This document shows positions 32,951 to 40,589 of a stretch of DNA of 47,014 nt, in pieces (position 1 is the stretch's first letter; each line of letters begins with the position of its first letter). The translations under genes and the position numbers were made by a program. The DNA comes from Brevundimonas sp. UBA7506 (lineage in GTDB: Bacteria; Pseudomonadota; Alphaproteobacteria; Caulobacterales; Caulobacteraceae). The stretch is from assembly GCF_002479495.1 (NCBI RefSeq), contig NZ_DLNQ01000005.1, positions 1 to 47,014 on the forward strand, in the 5' to 3' direction. Below the pieces are notes generated by a model. It was not told the origin of the DNA. It saw nothing but the letters and a program-made list of their open reading frames with translations, and did no database searches.

Positions 32951-33846
32951 GTCTTGGCCTCTTGATCCCAGTCGGCGACCAGACTCGGCCAGAGCCGATC
33001 CGTGGTCGGCAGGTAGCGCCGCGCCAGGGCGTCGCCCCAGGCGACCTCGCCGCCGGCGACGTCCCGCCATCGCCACATGGCCATCGTCAGGCGATGCAGG
33101 GGATATTCCTCGGTCACGCCGATGGCTCCGTGGATCTGGTGTGCGCACGCTGCGCCGATCCTGACGGCGCGCGACGCACGGCTCTTGGCGACGCCGGCGG
33201 CCAAGATGGGATCGCGCGGCAGCAGACGAAAGCCGAAATCGGCGGCGGCGCGGGCGGCCGCCGCTTCAAGACCCAGATCCGCAGCGAGCCGCTGAACCGC
33301 CTGGAACTTGCCGATCGGTCGGCCAAACTGCGCGCGCGAGGCGGCGTGGTCGATGCTCAGCTCCAGCGCGCGCTGGAGGGCGCCGGCGATCTGTGCGGCT
33401 GTCGCTACCGCGAGGGCCGCCCGCGCCAGGCCGACGGCGACAGGACGCGTCTGCGTGAACCCTTCAGGCGAGATCAGAGACAGCATATCCCTGCCATCGC
33501 CGCTATGGGATGTCAGGGTCCAGGCGCCGGGCGGGACGGGGACGCCGCCGCCCAGAACCACGGGCGCTTCAGGGGCGGGGAGACCGGCCTGACCCAGAAG
33601 CCATCCGCCGATCAGCACTTCGGCGAGCGGGGCGGGCGCCGCATAGCCGCCCCAGGCGACCAGGGGGGCGGCGACATCTGTCCATGCCAGGCCCTGTCCG
33701 CCCGCCTCTTCGCCGATCATGGCGCGGTCGAGGCCGAGATCCAGAAGGCTTGACCAGAGGCCGGCTCCGTCCGGCGCCGGGCCCGCTTCGTCCATGAGCC
33801 GTCGGATCTGATCCGAAAGCAGTTCGCCGATGTCCAATTCGCTCAT
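32947..33846 (-). CDS. Acyl-CoA dehydrogenase, degenerate (beta) subunit
   Basis: A 299-residue, strongly shortened ACAD. The C-terminal half is conserved: ASRAQFGRPIGKFQAVQ (about 178-194) and HQIHGAIGVTEEYPLHRLT (about 246-264). The central beta-domain is largely eroded, with no SEP-GSD or WTTN motif and no Glu base. It matches the role of the accessory chain in alpha2beta2 ACADs. It is co-translated with the alpha gene upstream (ATGA, 33843-33846), and is a shorter paralogue of the 2860-3876 product. Low sequence constraint in the middle may make it look like a pseudogene, but the frame is intact and its position next to an alpha gene is conserved across three loci in the window. Confidence 0.88.
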   Translation of the reverse strand: MSELDIGELLSDQIRRLMDEAGPAPDGAGLWSSLLDLGLDRAMIGEEAGGQGLAWTDVAAPLVAWGGYAAPAPLAEVLIGGWLLGQAGLPAPEAPVVLGGGVPVPPGAWTLTSHSGDGRDMLSLISPEGFTQTRPVAVGLARAALAVATAAQIAGALQRALELSIDHAASRAQFGRPIGKFQAVQRLAADLGLEAAAARAAADFGFRLLPRDPILAAGVAKSRASRAVRIGAACAHQIHGAIGVTEEYPLHRLTMAMWRWRDVAGGEVAWGDALARRYLPTTDRLWPSLVADWDQEAKT

Positions 33847-34997
33847 CTCAGACCCAATCCTCGCGCCACGATGCCTTGCATGATTTCCCGCGTGCCGCCG
33901 CGAAGGGAGTAGGTGGGGGCGATCTCCAGCGTGGCCTGAAGCAGCGCCACCAGGTCCGCCGGCGCAGGGGCGTCCTCAGGAAGGGCGGCGAGAAGGGTTC
34001 GCGCCAATTCGGGCACGGACTGCTCGAATGAGACGCCCAATTCCTTCACAACCGCAGCCTCGAGGTTGGGCGTTTCTCCGCGAGACAGCCGCTCGGCCAG
34101 GGACAGAGACATGGAGCGAAGCACAGCCACGTCGCCCAGCGCCTGACCGATCTGGCTTCTCACGCCCCGGTCGGCGGCGCAGGCCGGGTGCCGGGCCAAG
34201 CGGTCCAGCAGGGGAAAGGCGCTCATGAACCGGTCTGGCCCGCTGCGTTCGAAGGCCAGTTCGGCGGTGACCTGGGCCCAGCCGTCGCCAGCCTCGCCGA
34301 TCAATCCCGCGTCCGGAACGAAGACGTCGTCGAACGTCACCTCGTTGAAATGGGCTTGCCCCGACAGGTCCCGAATGCCCCGGATCTCGATCCCGGGCGA
34401 CGAGAGGTCGACCAGCAGTTGCGACAGGCCTTTCTGGCGATCGCTCGCGGTCCCTTCCGTGCGGAAAAGACCGAGCATATAGGCCGACTGATGGGCGTTT
34501 GTGGTCCAGATCTTGCGCCCGTTGAGGCGCCATCCGCCCGGAGCGGGCTCGGCGCGCGACCGGATGGCGGCGAGGTCGGATCCTGCGTCCGGTTCGCTGA
34601 GGCCGACGCAGATCGAGATCTCGCCCCTGGCCAGGCGAGGCAGGACCGCCCGCTTCTGGTCCTCTGTGCCCAGCCGCAGCAGGAGCGGACCGGTTTGACG
34701 ATCGCCCGTCGAATGGGCTCCGATGGGGGCGCCGACGGCCATCATCTCCTCGAGAACGACATAGCGTTCGAGCATGGATCGGTCCTGGCCGCCGTAGGCC
34801 GTGGGCCAGGTCATGCCGATCCAGCCGCGGGCGCCGACCGCGCGGGTGAAGTCCCGGTCGAAACCGACCCAGGACTGGGCGACCGATCGGGCGCTCCAGC
34901 TGGCCTGATGATCCGCCAGAAAGGCGCGAACCTCCAGGCGGAGCGCTTCCGTCTCCGGCGGCAGGGGGGCGTGGGGGAAGTGCAGCGCCGCAGGCAT
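33843..34997 (-). CDS. Acyl-CoA dehydrogenase, catalytic (alpha) subunit
   Basis: A 384-residue ACAD with ICVGLSEPDAGSDLAAI (129-145), IWTTNA (163-168), HFNEVTFDDV (216-225), and the probable base Glu250 in LAFERSGPDRF. The C-terminal SLRGGTREIMQGIVARGLG is FAD-binding. It is strikingly similar in length, motif positions and end to the alpha subunit at 3876-5027, so the two alpha/beta pairs are duplicates that diverged for different substrates or steps. Its ATG shares a base with the CoA-transferase stop upstream (TGATG), and its own stop overlaps the beta gene. Expected to feed electrons to ETF. Confidence 0.93.
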   Translation of the reverse strand: MPAALHFPHAPLPPETEALRLEVRAFLADHQASWSARSVAQSWVGFDRDFTRAVGARGWIGMTWPTAYGGQDRSMLERYVVLEEMMAVGAPIGAHSTGDRQTGPLLLRLGTEDQKRAVLPRLARGEISICVGLSEPDAGSDLAAIRSRAEPAPGGWRLNGRKIWTTNAHQSAYMLGLFRTEGTASDRQKGLSQLLVDLSSPGIEIRGIRDLSGQAHFNEVTFDDVFVPDAGLIGEAGDGWAQVTAELAFERSGPDRFMSAFPLLDRLARHPACAADRGVRSQIGQALGDVAVLRSMSLSLAERLSRGETPNLEAAVVKELGVSFEQSVPELARTLLAALPEDAPAPADLVALLQATLEIAPTYSLRGGTREIMQGIVARGLGLR

Positions 34998-36238
34998 CAG
35001 ATCGCTCCCTTGTCGCGCAGCGTCGCCAGGGCCATCGGATCGAGGCCGAGCAGGCTGGAGAGGACCTCCTGCGTGTGCTCCCCCATCAGGGGCGGCGCCC
35101 GTCGATAGGCGACGGGAGAGCGCGACAGCCGTAGCGGACTGGCGATGGTCCTCACGGGGCCCAGCTGGGGGTGATCGAGAGCGATGATCGTGTCGCGGGC
35201 CTGGACATGAGGATCATGCTCCAGGTCGGACATGGCGTTGATCGGGCCGCAGGAGACCTTGGCGGCGTTGAGGGTTTCGACCCACCAGGCGCGCGGTCGC
35301 GTGCGAATGATGTCGCCGACCGCGGCCTTGATGGCGGCGCGATGGCGCACGCGTGCGCCGTTGGCGGCGAACCGGGGATCGGTCTTCCACTCCGGTTGAC
35401 CCAGGACGTCGGCCAGCCGATTGAATTCCCGATCATTGAAGGTGGCGATGATCACGTGACCGTCCGCGGCCTCATAGACGCCGTAGGGCGCGGCGCTCGG
35501 ATGGTCGTTGCCCGTTCTGCCGAGTTCCGCTCCGGCGTTCAGCCAGGCCGAGGCCGTGTTCAGCAGGGACGAAACCTGGGAATCGAAAAGGGAGATATCG
35601 ACCAACTGGCCCTCGCCGGTGCGGTGGCGATGCTGCAGGGCGGCCAGGACGCCGATGGTCGCGTTCATGCCAGCGAAGATGTCGACGAGCGGGATGCCCA
35701 CACGGACCGGTCCGGCCCCGTCCTCTCCATCGCGCGGTCCGGTCACGCTCATGACGCCGCCCATGCCCTGGATGAGGTAGTCGTAGCCGGAACGATCCGC
35801 ATAGGGGCCCTCCTGCCCGAAGCCGGAGATGGCGCAATAGATCAGGCGAGGGTTTACGGCGCGAAGGTCCTCATAGCCGAGGCCGTAGCGGGCGAGGGTG
35901 CCCGGACGATAGTTCTCGATCAGGATGTCGCTGATCGCGGCCAGCCGACGCAGGGCTTCGGCGCCTTCGGGGACGGCGAAATCCAGGGCGATGGAGCGCT
36001 TGTTGCGGTTCACGCTCTGGAAGTAGGTGGATTCCTCGAGGTCCTCTCCATCGCCGTCTTTCATCCATGGCGGGCCGACGCGGCGCACGTCGTCGCCTTC
36101 GCCCTTCCGTTCGACCTTGATGACGTCGGCGCCCAGGTCGCCGAAGGTCTGGGCCGCGAACGGACCGGCGACCACCCGGGTGAGGTCGAGCACTCTCAGG
36201 CCGCTCAGCGGCGGGGGGACGATTTCAGAGGAGGTCAT
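34997..36238 (-). CDS. CaiB/BaiF (class III) CoA-transferase
   Basis: A 413-residue single-unit CoA-transferase of normal length. LDLTRVVAGPFAAQ (18-31) begins the CoA-binding domain, followed by GADVIKVER (36-44), NRNKRSIALD (77-86) and IENYRPGTL (107-115). The catalytic Asp186 lies in GIPLVDIFAG. It would activate a free acid by moving CoA from a donor thioester, or convert one CoA ester into another. It sits between two ACAD pairs with overlaps on both sides, so it belongs to the same pathway module. A stereoisomer-specific racemase (AMACR, same superfamily) is an alternative: racemisation of 2-methylacyl-CoA is common in branched side-chain degradation, although AMACR-type residues cannot be confirmed here. 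Confidence 0.9.
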   Translation of the reverse strand: MTSSEIVPPPLSGLRVLDLTRVVAGPFAAQTFGDLGADVIKVERKGEGDDVRRVGPPWMKDGDGEDLEESTYFQSVNRNKRSIALDFAVPEGAEALRRLAAISDILIENYRPGTLARYGLGYEDLRAVNPRLIYCAISGFGQEGPYADRSGYDYLIQGMGGVMSVTGPRDGEDGAGPVRVGIPLVDIFAGMNATIGVLAALQHRHRTGEGQLVDISLFDSQVSSLLNTASAWLNAGAELGRTGNDHPSAAPYGVYEAADGHVIIATFNDREFNRLADVLGQPEWKTDPRFAANGARVRHRAAIKAAVGDIIRTRPRAWWVETLNAAKVSCGPINAMSDLEHDPHVQARDTIIALDHPQLGPVRTIASPLRLSRSPVAYRRAPPLMGEHTQEVLSSLLGLDPMALATLRDKGAI

Positions 36239-37392
36239 GACGGCATTCCCAGCACCGCTCTGGCGAGCAGGTTGCGTTGGATTTCATTGGTCCCGGCGAA
36301 GATGGCCTGCGGACGCGACATGTAATATTGCCAGGCCAGGTCGACCGGCACGCCGCCGACCTCGCAGGCGCCTTCGACGGCGACCCGGCCCTGGCCCAGG
36401 TCCAGGTTCAGTTCGCTGGCGCGCTGCTGCAGCTCGGACGACAGGATTTTCAACATGGAGACTTCGGCGCCGGGTTCGTGTCCCTCGCCGATCGCCCTGC
36501 ATATCCGGCTGTAGAGGGCGCGTATGTCATGCAGGTCGACGGCGCAGCGCGCATAGCGATCGCGGAGTTCGCCCTCGGCGTCGCCCGCCTCCAGCAGGGC
36601 GCGGCTCAGCGTCAGCGCCCGGGCCGCGAGGGCCGGGCTTCCGATCCAGACTCGTTCGTAGCCGAGCAGGGATTTCGACACCGACCATCCCTGGTCGATC
36701 TCACCGACGATCTGGGAAAGAGGGACCCGCGCTGCGTCAAAGAACACCTCGCAGAACTCATCCTCTCCGGCGAGGTTGTTGATGGGCCGCACGGTCACGC
36801 CTGGCGTGTCGATCGGGATCAGCAGGAAGGTGATGCCGTCCTGACGGCGCTCCTTCCGAGCGGTTCGGACAAGGGCGAAGACATGGGTGGATTCATTGGC
36901 GTGGGTCGTCCAGATTTTCTGGCCTGTGACGAGGATGTCGTCGCCGTCGATCACGCCCGTCGTCGAGAGGGAGGCGAGATCGGAGCCCGCCCCTGGTTCG
37001 GAATAGCCCTGGCACCAGAGGTGCTCGCCCGAGAGAATCTTCGGGAGGTAGAATTTCTTCTGCGCCTCGGACCCATGGAGCATGAGGGTCGGACCCAGCT
37101 GAACTTCGCCGAGGTCGATGACCCGCGCGGCGCCGATGCGCTCGAGCTCTTCGGCGTAGATCACCTGCTGGGCGAAGGTCAGGCCCAGGCCGCCGTAGGC
37201 CTGGGGCCATGACGGCGCGCGCCAGCCGCCCGCATTGAGCATGTCGATCCATGCCCGCACCTGGTCGCCCCGAAGGCGTCGGAAAGGCCGAAGGCTGTCC
37301 TGTCGCCAGGCCGAGGGATAATGGGCTTCCAGCCAGTGGCGGAAGCGCAGGCGGAAGGCCTCGTCGGAGGTCGTCGGCAAAGCGTCAGGCAT
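36235..37392 (-). CDS. Acyl-CoA dehydrogenase, catalytic (alpha) subunit, FadE/Scd4-like
   Basis: A 385-residue ACAD with WCQGYSEPGAGSDLASL (126-142), KIWTTHANEST (159-169), FCEVFFDAARVP (213-224), and the probable base Glu246 in LLGYERVWIG. The C-terminal FAGTNEIQRNLLARAVLG is typical. It resembles the larger subunit of bile-acid and steroid side-chain ACADs (Scd4A/ChsE type) more than do the alpha subunits at 3876 and 33843. ATG 37392 has GGGAGG eight bases upstream; the long in-frame extension into the beta gene is rejected. It overlaps the beta gene by 8 bp and the CoA-transferase by 4 bp. Confidence 0.93.
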   Translation of the reverse strand: MPDALPTTSDEAFRLRFRHWLEAHYPSAWRQDSLRPFRRLRGDQVRAWIDMLNAGGWRAPSWPQAYGGLGLTFAQQVIYAEELERIGAARVIDLGEVQLGPTLMLHGSEAQKKFYLPKILSGEHLWCQGYSEPGAGSDLASLSTTGVIDGDDILVTGQKIWTTHANESTHVFALVRTARKERRQDGITFLLIPIDTPGVTVRPINNLAGEDEFCEVFFDAARVPLSQIVGEIDQGWSVSKSLLGYERVWIGSPALAARALTLSRALLEAGDAEGELRDRYARCAVDLHDIRALYSRICRAIGEGHEPGAEVSMLKILSSELQQRASELNLDLGQGRVAVEGACEVGGVPVDLAWQYYMSRPQAIFAGTNEIQRNLLARAVLGMPS

Positions 37393-38476
37393 CAATGTCG
37401 CCTCCCAGCATGAGGAATCTTCGGCGGTGCGCCAGGGCGCCGCCGAAGCGAGGCGTGAGGCCCAGAACAGCCCGGACGAAAAGGCTGACGTCTGATTCTT
37501 CGGTGAAGCCGATCGCCCCATGCATCTGGATCGCCTCACGGCTCGCCAGAGCGGCCGTCTCGCAGGCCCGCGCCTTGGCGGCGCTGACCGCCGCCAAGGC
37601 GGCGGCGCCGTCCGGATCGGCGTCATAGAGGGCGGCGGCGTGTTCCACCGACGCCTCGCCCAGGGCGGTCGCCATGTGAAGGTCCACGGCGCGATGTTGC
37701 AGGGCCTGGAAGCCGCCCAGGGGGCGGCCGAACTGTCGCCTCACGCCGAGATGGTCCAGCGTCAGGGCGTTCAGACCCTCCGCGACCCCCAGGAGTTGAG
37801 CAGCCGTCGCCAGCGCCCCCATGGCGAGGGCGCGCTGCACCGCCTGACGCGCAGCCGGACCCTTCAGGACGATTTCCGACGTCGGGGCGTCGCGGAAGAG
37901 GATGTCGGCGATCGCGCCGCCGGCCAGATCGCGACGCGTCTTCACGCTGATGCCTTCGTCGCCGCAATGAATAGCGGTCAGGACAGGGTCTCCGTCGGCT
38001 TCGGCGACGACGAAGAGGCGGTCGGCGAGGGGGGAGAGCTGCTTTTCTCCCGCAAGACGCCCCGCCGTCAGCCGGGTGCGGCTCGGCCAGGCGTCGATTG
38101 CGTCGCCTGCTTCCTGCCAGCACAGGGCCGAGGCGTCGCCCCTTGCCGTCAAACCGTCCACCGCGCCCTGGCGATGGCTCCCCGCCGGCATGGCGGCGAC
38201 GAGAACGGATGGAACCAGGGCCAACTGGACGAAGGGCTCCGGGAGCAGGGTCCGGCCGAACAGGCGAGCTAGCTGGACGGCGCCGGCCGCGCCAATATCC
38301 GCCCCGCCGTCGTCTTCGGGCAGGAGGGCCGCAGTCAGCCCCATGTCGACCAGTCCGGTCCACAGGGACGGGGAGGGGTTCTTCAGACGATCACGCCGGT
38401 GGTGATCATCGACGAACGCCTGGGCCGAATCCTGCACCATCGACAGGAACTCGCCCTTGCGGGTGTCCTGGTTCAC
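37385..38476 (-). CDS. Acyl-CoA dehydrogenase, degenerate (beta) subunit
   Basis: A 363-residue ACAD-like protein, first gene of the six-gene minus operon. The N-terminal helical domain and the C-terminal RRQFGRPLGGFQALQH (about 246-261) and MHGAIGFTEESDVSLF segments are clear. The beta-domain lacks the SEP-GSD and WTTN motifs, and no Glu base is found, as in accessory subunits of alpha2beta2 ACADs. The start is GTG 38476 with AGGAGG eight bases before it; an ATG further upstream runs into a stop. Its stop overlaps the alpha gene's start, so both chains should be made in equal amounts. Its promoter carries the palindromic operator at 38531. Confidence 0.9.
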   Translation of the reverse strand: MNQDTRKGEFLSMVQDSAQAFVDDHHRRDRLKNPSPSLWTGLVDMGLTAALLPEDDGGADIGAAGAVQLARLFGRTLLPEPFVQLALVPSVLVAAMPAGSHRQGAVDGLTARGDASALCWQEAGDAIDAWPSRTRLTAGRLAGEKQLSPLADRLFVVAEADGDPVLTAIHCGDEGISVKTRRDLAGGAIADILFRDAPTSEIVLKGPAARQAVQRALAMGALATAAQLLGVAEGLNALTLDHLGVRRQFGRPLGGFQALQHRAVDLHMATALGEASVEHAAALYDADPDGAAALAAVSAAKARACETAALASREAIQMHGAIGFTEESDVSLFVRAVLGLTPRFGGALAHRRRFLMLGGDIDA

Positions 38477-38530
38477 GTCTGCATCCTCCTGCCGTCGGCA
38501 TAGGGCCGCGCGGCGCGCTTGCGCTAGAAA

Positions 38531-38548
38531 CTAACAAACGTTTGGTAG
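38531..38548. promoter_or_regulatory. 18-bp palindromic operator before the ACAD operon
   Basis: CTAACAAACGTTTGGTAG is the most symmetric member of the family: the core CAAACGTTTG is perfect and the arms differ in one position. It lies 55 bp upstream of the GTG start of the minus-strand operon, in the 100-bp gap after the DUF35-type gene. On the minus strand TTGCCA (38565-38570) with TACCAA 17 bp on is a weak promoter candidate whose -10 lies in the operator. Confidence 0.6.
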
Positions 38549-38576
38549 TGCGCGCGTGGAGGGATGGCAAGAGGCC

Positions 38577-38942
38577 TCAGGCCAGATCGAACACCACATT
38601 GGGGGCGCCGTGCAGGTCGGCGATCCGGCTGATGACGCGTTGACCGATCTTCAGCGCGTCGGGCGCGACGTCTTCGATCCGGCTCATGAGGCGAGGGCCT
38701 TCGTCCAGAGCGATGATGGCGACGTTGTAGGGGGCTTCCGGCGGGCGTGGATGCACGATGGTCAGGGCGTAGATCTCCCCGCCGCCGCTCGCCTCGACCC
38801 ATTCCAGATCCTGCCGGCCCGTGCCGGGTTCAGCCACTCTCGGATAGAAGACATGGGCGCCGCTGGAGGCGCTGCGCTGGATCATGAAGCGGCCGGCCGC
38901 AAGGTGCGCCCGGAACTCCTGGTCAGGCTTGGTGTGGGTCAT
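38577..38942 (-). CDS. OB-fold (DUF35-type) protein without zinc-ribbon cysteines
   Basis: A 121-residue OB-fold protein. The core is FYPRVAEPGTGRQDLEWVE (32-50), ASGGGEIYALTIVH (51-64) and VAPDALKIGQRV. In DUF35 proteins the N-terminal zinc ribbon normally holds two CxxC pairs; here the first is Ser24 and Ser27 (RSASSG) and the second (AEPGTG) also has none, so no zinc site remains. In Ltp2-ChsH2 and similar pairs the DUF35 chain completes the aldolase or binds acyl-CoA. The thiolase-like partner is probably the 27101-28252 product. ATG 38942 with GGAG seven bases upstream overlaps the MaoC gene by 20 bp. Confidence 0.85.
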   Translation of the reverse strand: MTHTKPDQEFRAHLAAGRFMIQRSASSGAHVFYPRVAEPGTGRQDLEWVEASGGGEIYALTIVHPRPPEAPYNVAIIALDEGPRLMSRIEDVAPDALKIGQRVISRIADLHGAPNVVFDLA

Positions 38943-39789
38943 GAATGAACTCCGCCAGGCCGTGCGAAAGAACGACAAGGTCCCTGTCGACGGCGCGTAC
39001 TTGGAAATGGACGCGATCCTGTTCGCGCCAGAGGTCGGTTGCGAGCCGTTCGCCGGGAAAAACGGGGGCTTTGAAACGGCAGTCGAGCCGGCCCAGGGTT
39101 TCCGGCGGAAGGTCCAGCTCGGTCAGAAGACTGAAGGCGGCGACGCCATAGGTCGCCAGACCGTGCAGGATCGGCTTGGGGAAGCCGATGGAGAGGGCCA
39201 CCTTCGGGTCGGCGTGAAGAGGGTTGAGGTCGCCGCTCAGGCGATAGATCAGGGCGGTCTGGGGCAGGGTCTGCAGTTCGAAGCTGTGTTCCGGCGGCCG
39301 GTCAGGCGTCGACGTCATGGCCGACGCCTCCTCGCCCACAGAGCCGATCCCGCCGTCGCCCCGGCAAAAGAGAGTCTGGCCGACGGTGGCGGCGAGCCGG
39401 CCGTCGATGGTCAGGGTGCGCTCATAGGCGACGATTGCGCCCTTGCCCTCGCCCTTGTCCCGGACGCCCTTGATGCGGGATTGCGACCTGACGACGCCAC
39501 GCGCGGGAAGGGGGCGGTGAATCTGCAAGGTCTGCTCGCCATGGACGATGCGCGCCCAGTCCAGGCCCGTGTCGAGATCGCGCGGCCAGAAACCCGGGTG
39601 GCCGAGGACCGCAGCCATCGACGGCAGGGGCTTCAGGCCGTCTTCATAGGTGTAGGCGAGGTGCGCCGGGGATGTCGGGTCGCCGCCGACGCCTACCCCG
39701 AGCGCATAGAGGATCGCGTCGCGTTCGGCGTAGGCCTGTTCGACATCCGGAATGGACAGATTGATCAGGGCCTGAGCCGACGCCCTCAT
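38923..39789 (-). CDS. MaoC-family (hydratase 2) enoyl-CoA hydratase
   Basis: A 288-residue double-hotdog protein like the hydratase 2 domain of peroxisomal MFE-2. The C-terminal hotdog carries the hydratase 2 motif YRLSGDLNPLHADPKVA, with Asp187, Asn189 and His192, followed by FPKPILHGLATYG. The N-terminal hotdog binds the acyl chain (YEDGLKPLPSMAAVLGHPG). It gives (R)-3-hydroxyacyl-CoA and takes bulky or branched substrates; the steroid-degradation hydratase ChsH1-ChsH2 and the fungal MFE use the same fold. ATG 39789 overlaps the TetR gene (ATGA), so regulator and hydratase are made together. A longer in-frame start inside the TetR gene is rejected. Confidence 0.93.
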   Translation of the reverse strand: MRASAQALINLSIPDVEQAYAERDAILYALGVGVGGDPTSPAHLAYTYEDGLKPLPSMAAVLGHPGFWPRDLDTGLDWARIVHGEQTLQIHRPLPARGVVRSQSRIKGVRDKGEGKGAIVAYERTLTIDGRLAATVGQTLFCRGDGGIGSVGEEASAMTSTPDRPPEHSFELQTLPQTALIYRLSGDLNPLHADPKVALSIGFPKPILHGLATYGVAAFSLLTELDLPPETLGRLDCRFKAPVFPGERLATDLWREQDRVHFQVRAVDRDLVVLSHGLAEFIHDPHQA

Positions 39790-40433
39790 TTGCGCGGCGC
39801 CGCGCGCATGCCGTTCAGGAAGAGCTCGGCCGCCATGGCGCCGAGATCCTCGAAGGACTTCTTCTCGGGGTCCAGCCATTCGCTGGTCCAGTTCAGCGAC
39901 CCCAGGAGGAACAGGCGCGTCAGGCCGAGGTCGGCGTCGCCTGCCAGGATGCCGGCTTCCACACCGTCGTGAAGCAGGTTTCGCCAGAGATCGTCGTAGC
40001 GGCGCCGCATGCCGATATGCTTGTCGTGCAGGGATTCCGGGATGTGCTTGAGCAATTGCCGGCTCGCCACCGTATAGGTTCCGTATTCCCACACGGTCTT
40101 CAGATGCGCGGTCGTCGCCGCCTGGATCCGGGCGTCGAACGTGGCGTCGGCGGGGAGGGCGGCCATCGCCTCTTCAAAGCCCTTGATGGCTTCGCCGATG
40201 CCGCGCTCCAGGACGCCGTCGAGAATCTCGTCTTTCGAACTGAAGTGATAATAGAGGCTTCCCGCCTTCATTCCTCCGGCGTCGGCGATGTCCCGCATGG
40301 TCGTGGCGGCGTAGCCATGCTCGCGGAAAAGGTCAGCCGCGAGCTCGAGAAGCCGGCTGCTCGACAATTCGCCTTTCCGCGGTGTGGTGCCTGCCGTGGA
40401 AGCCATTCGTTCGTCCTTGCCTGATGCGGCCAT
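39786..40433 (-). CDS. TetR-family transcriptional regulator (KstR2-like)
   Basis: A 215-residue TetR regulator, the only TetR protein in the window. The HTH lies about residues 44-68: TTMRDIADAGGMKAGSLYYHFSSKDEIL. The C-terminal ligand-binding part (about 80-205) has YTVASRQLLKHIPESLHDKH and RRRYDDLWRNLLHDGVEAG, similar to KstR2-type regulators of steroid catabolism, which respond to acyl-CoA intermediates. ATG 40433 has GGAGGGG eight bases upstream. It heads the TetR-MaoC-OB-fold operon and diverges from TonB receptor 3, with two palindromic operators in between, so autoregulation is likely. It is the best candidate for the protein that binds the CTAAC palindromes. Confidence 0.93.
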   Translation of the reverse strand: MAASGKDERMASTAGTTPRKGELSSSRLLELAADLFREHGYAATTMRDIADAGGMKAGSLYYHFSSKDEILDGVLERGIGEAIKGFEEAMAALPADATFDARIQAATTAHLKTVWEYGTYTVASRQLLKHIPESLHDKHIGMRRRYDDLWRNLLHDGVEAGILAGDADLGLTRLFLLGSLNWTSEWLDPEKKSFEDLGAMAAELFLNGMRAAPRK

Positions 40434-40479
40434 TCAATCCGCCCCTCCATCATGGCGGACCTGTCGGTCCGGCACAAGA

Positions 40480-40521
40480 AAATCGAACGCTTGACAGGTG
40501 AAAAAACCTACCGAATGTTAG
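40480..40521. promoter_or_regulatory. Operator pair and promoter between TetR and TonB receptor 3 genes
   Basis: Two related sites lie side by side: AAATCGAACGCTTGACAG (40480-40497) and AAACCTACCGAATGTTAG (40504-40521). Both have the central CG and one good arm. TTGACA (40491-40496) and AATGTT (40514-40519), exactly 17 bp apart, form a promoter for the receptor gene. The first site overlaps its -35 and the second its -10, an ideal position for repression. Confidence 0.6.
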
Positions 40522-40589
40522 GCCGGTTATGACGCGCGGGCTCGGAAACCCGAAGACCCTCAATCGGCGCGCATCGGGAGGCTAAGGGT

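Noticed and set aside
32947..33846. Idea that the short ACADs (also 2860-3876, 37385-38476) are pseudogenes
   Set aside because: All three have intact frames, ribosome sites or coupled starts, conserved C-terminal motifs and a neighbouring catalytic partner, as known for heteromeric ACADs.
36235..37626. Long start (463 codons) for the ACAD alpha subunit
   Set aside because: The extra 78 residues overlap the beta-subunit gene, are Arg/Ser-rich and lack a ribosome site. ATG 37392 has GGGAGG at good distance.
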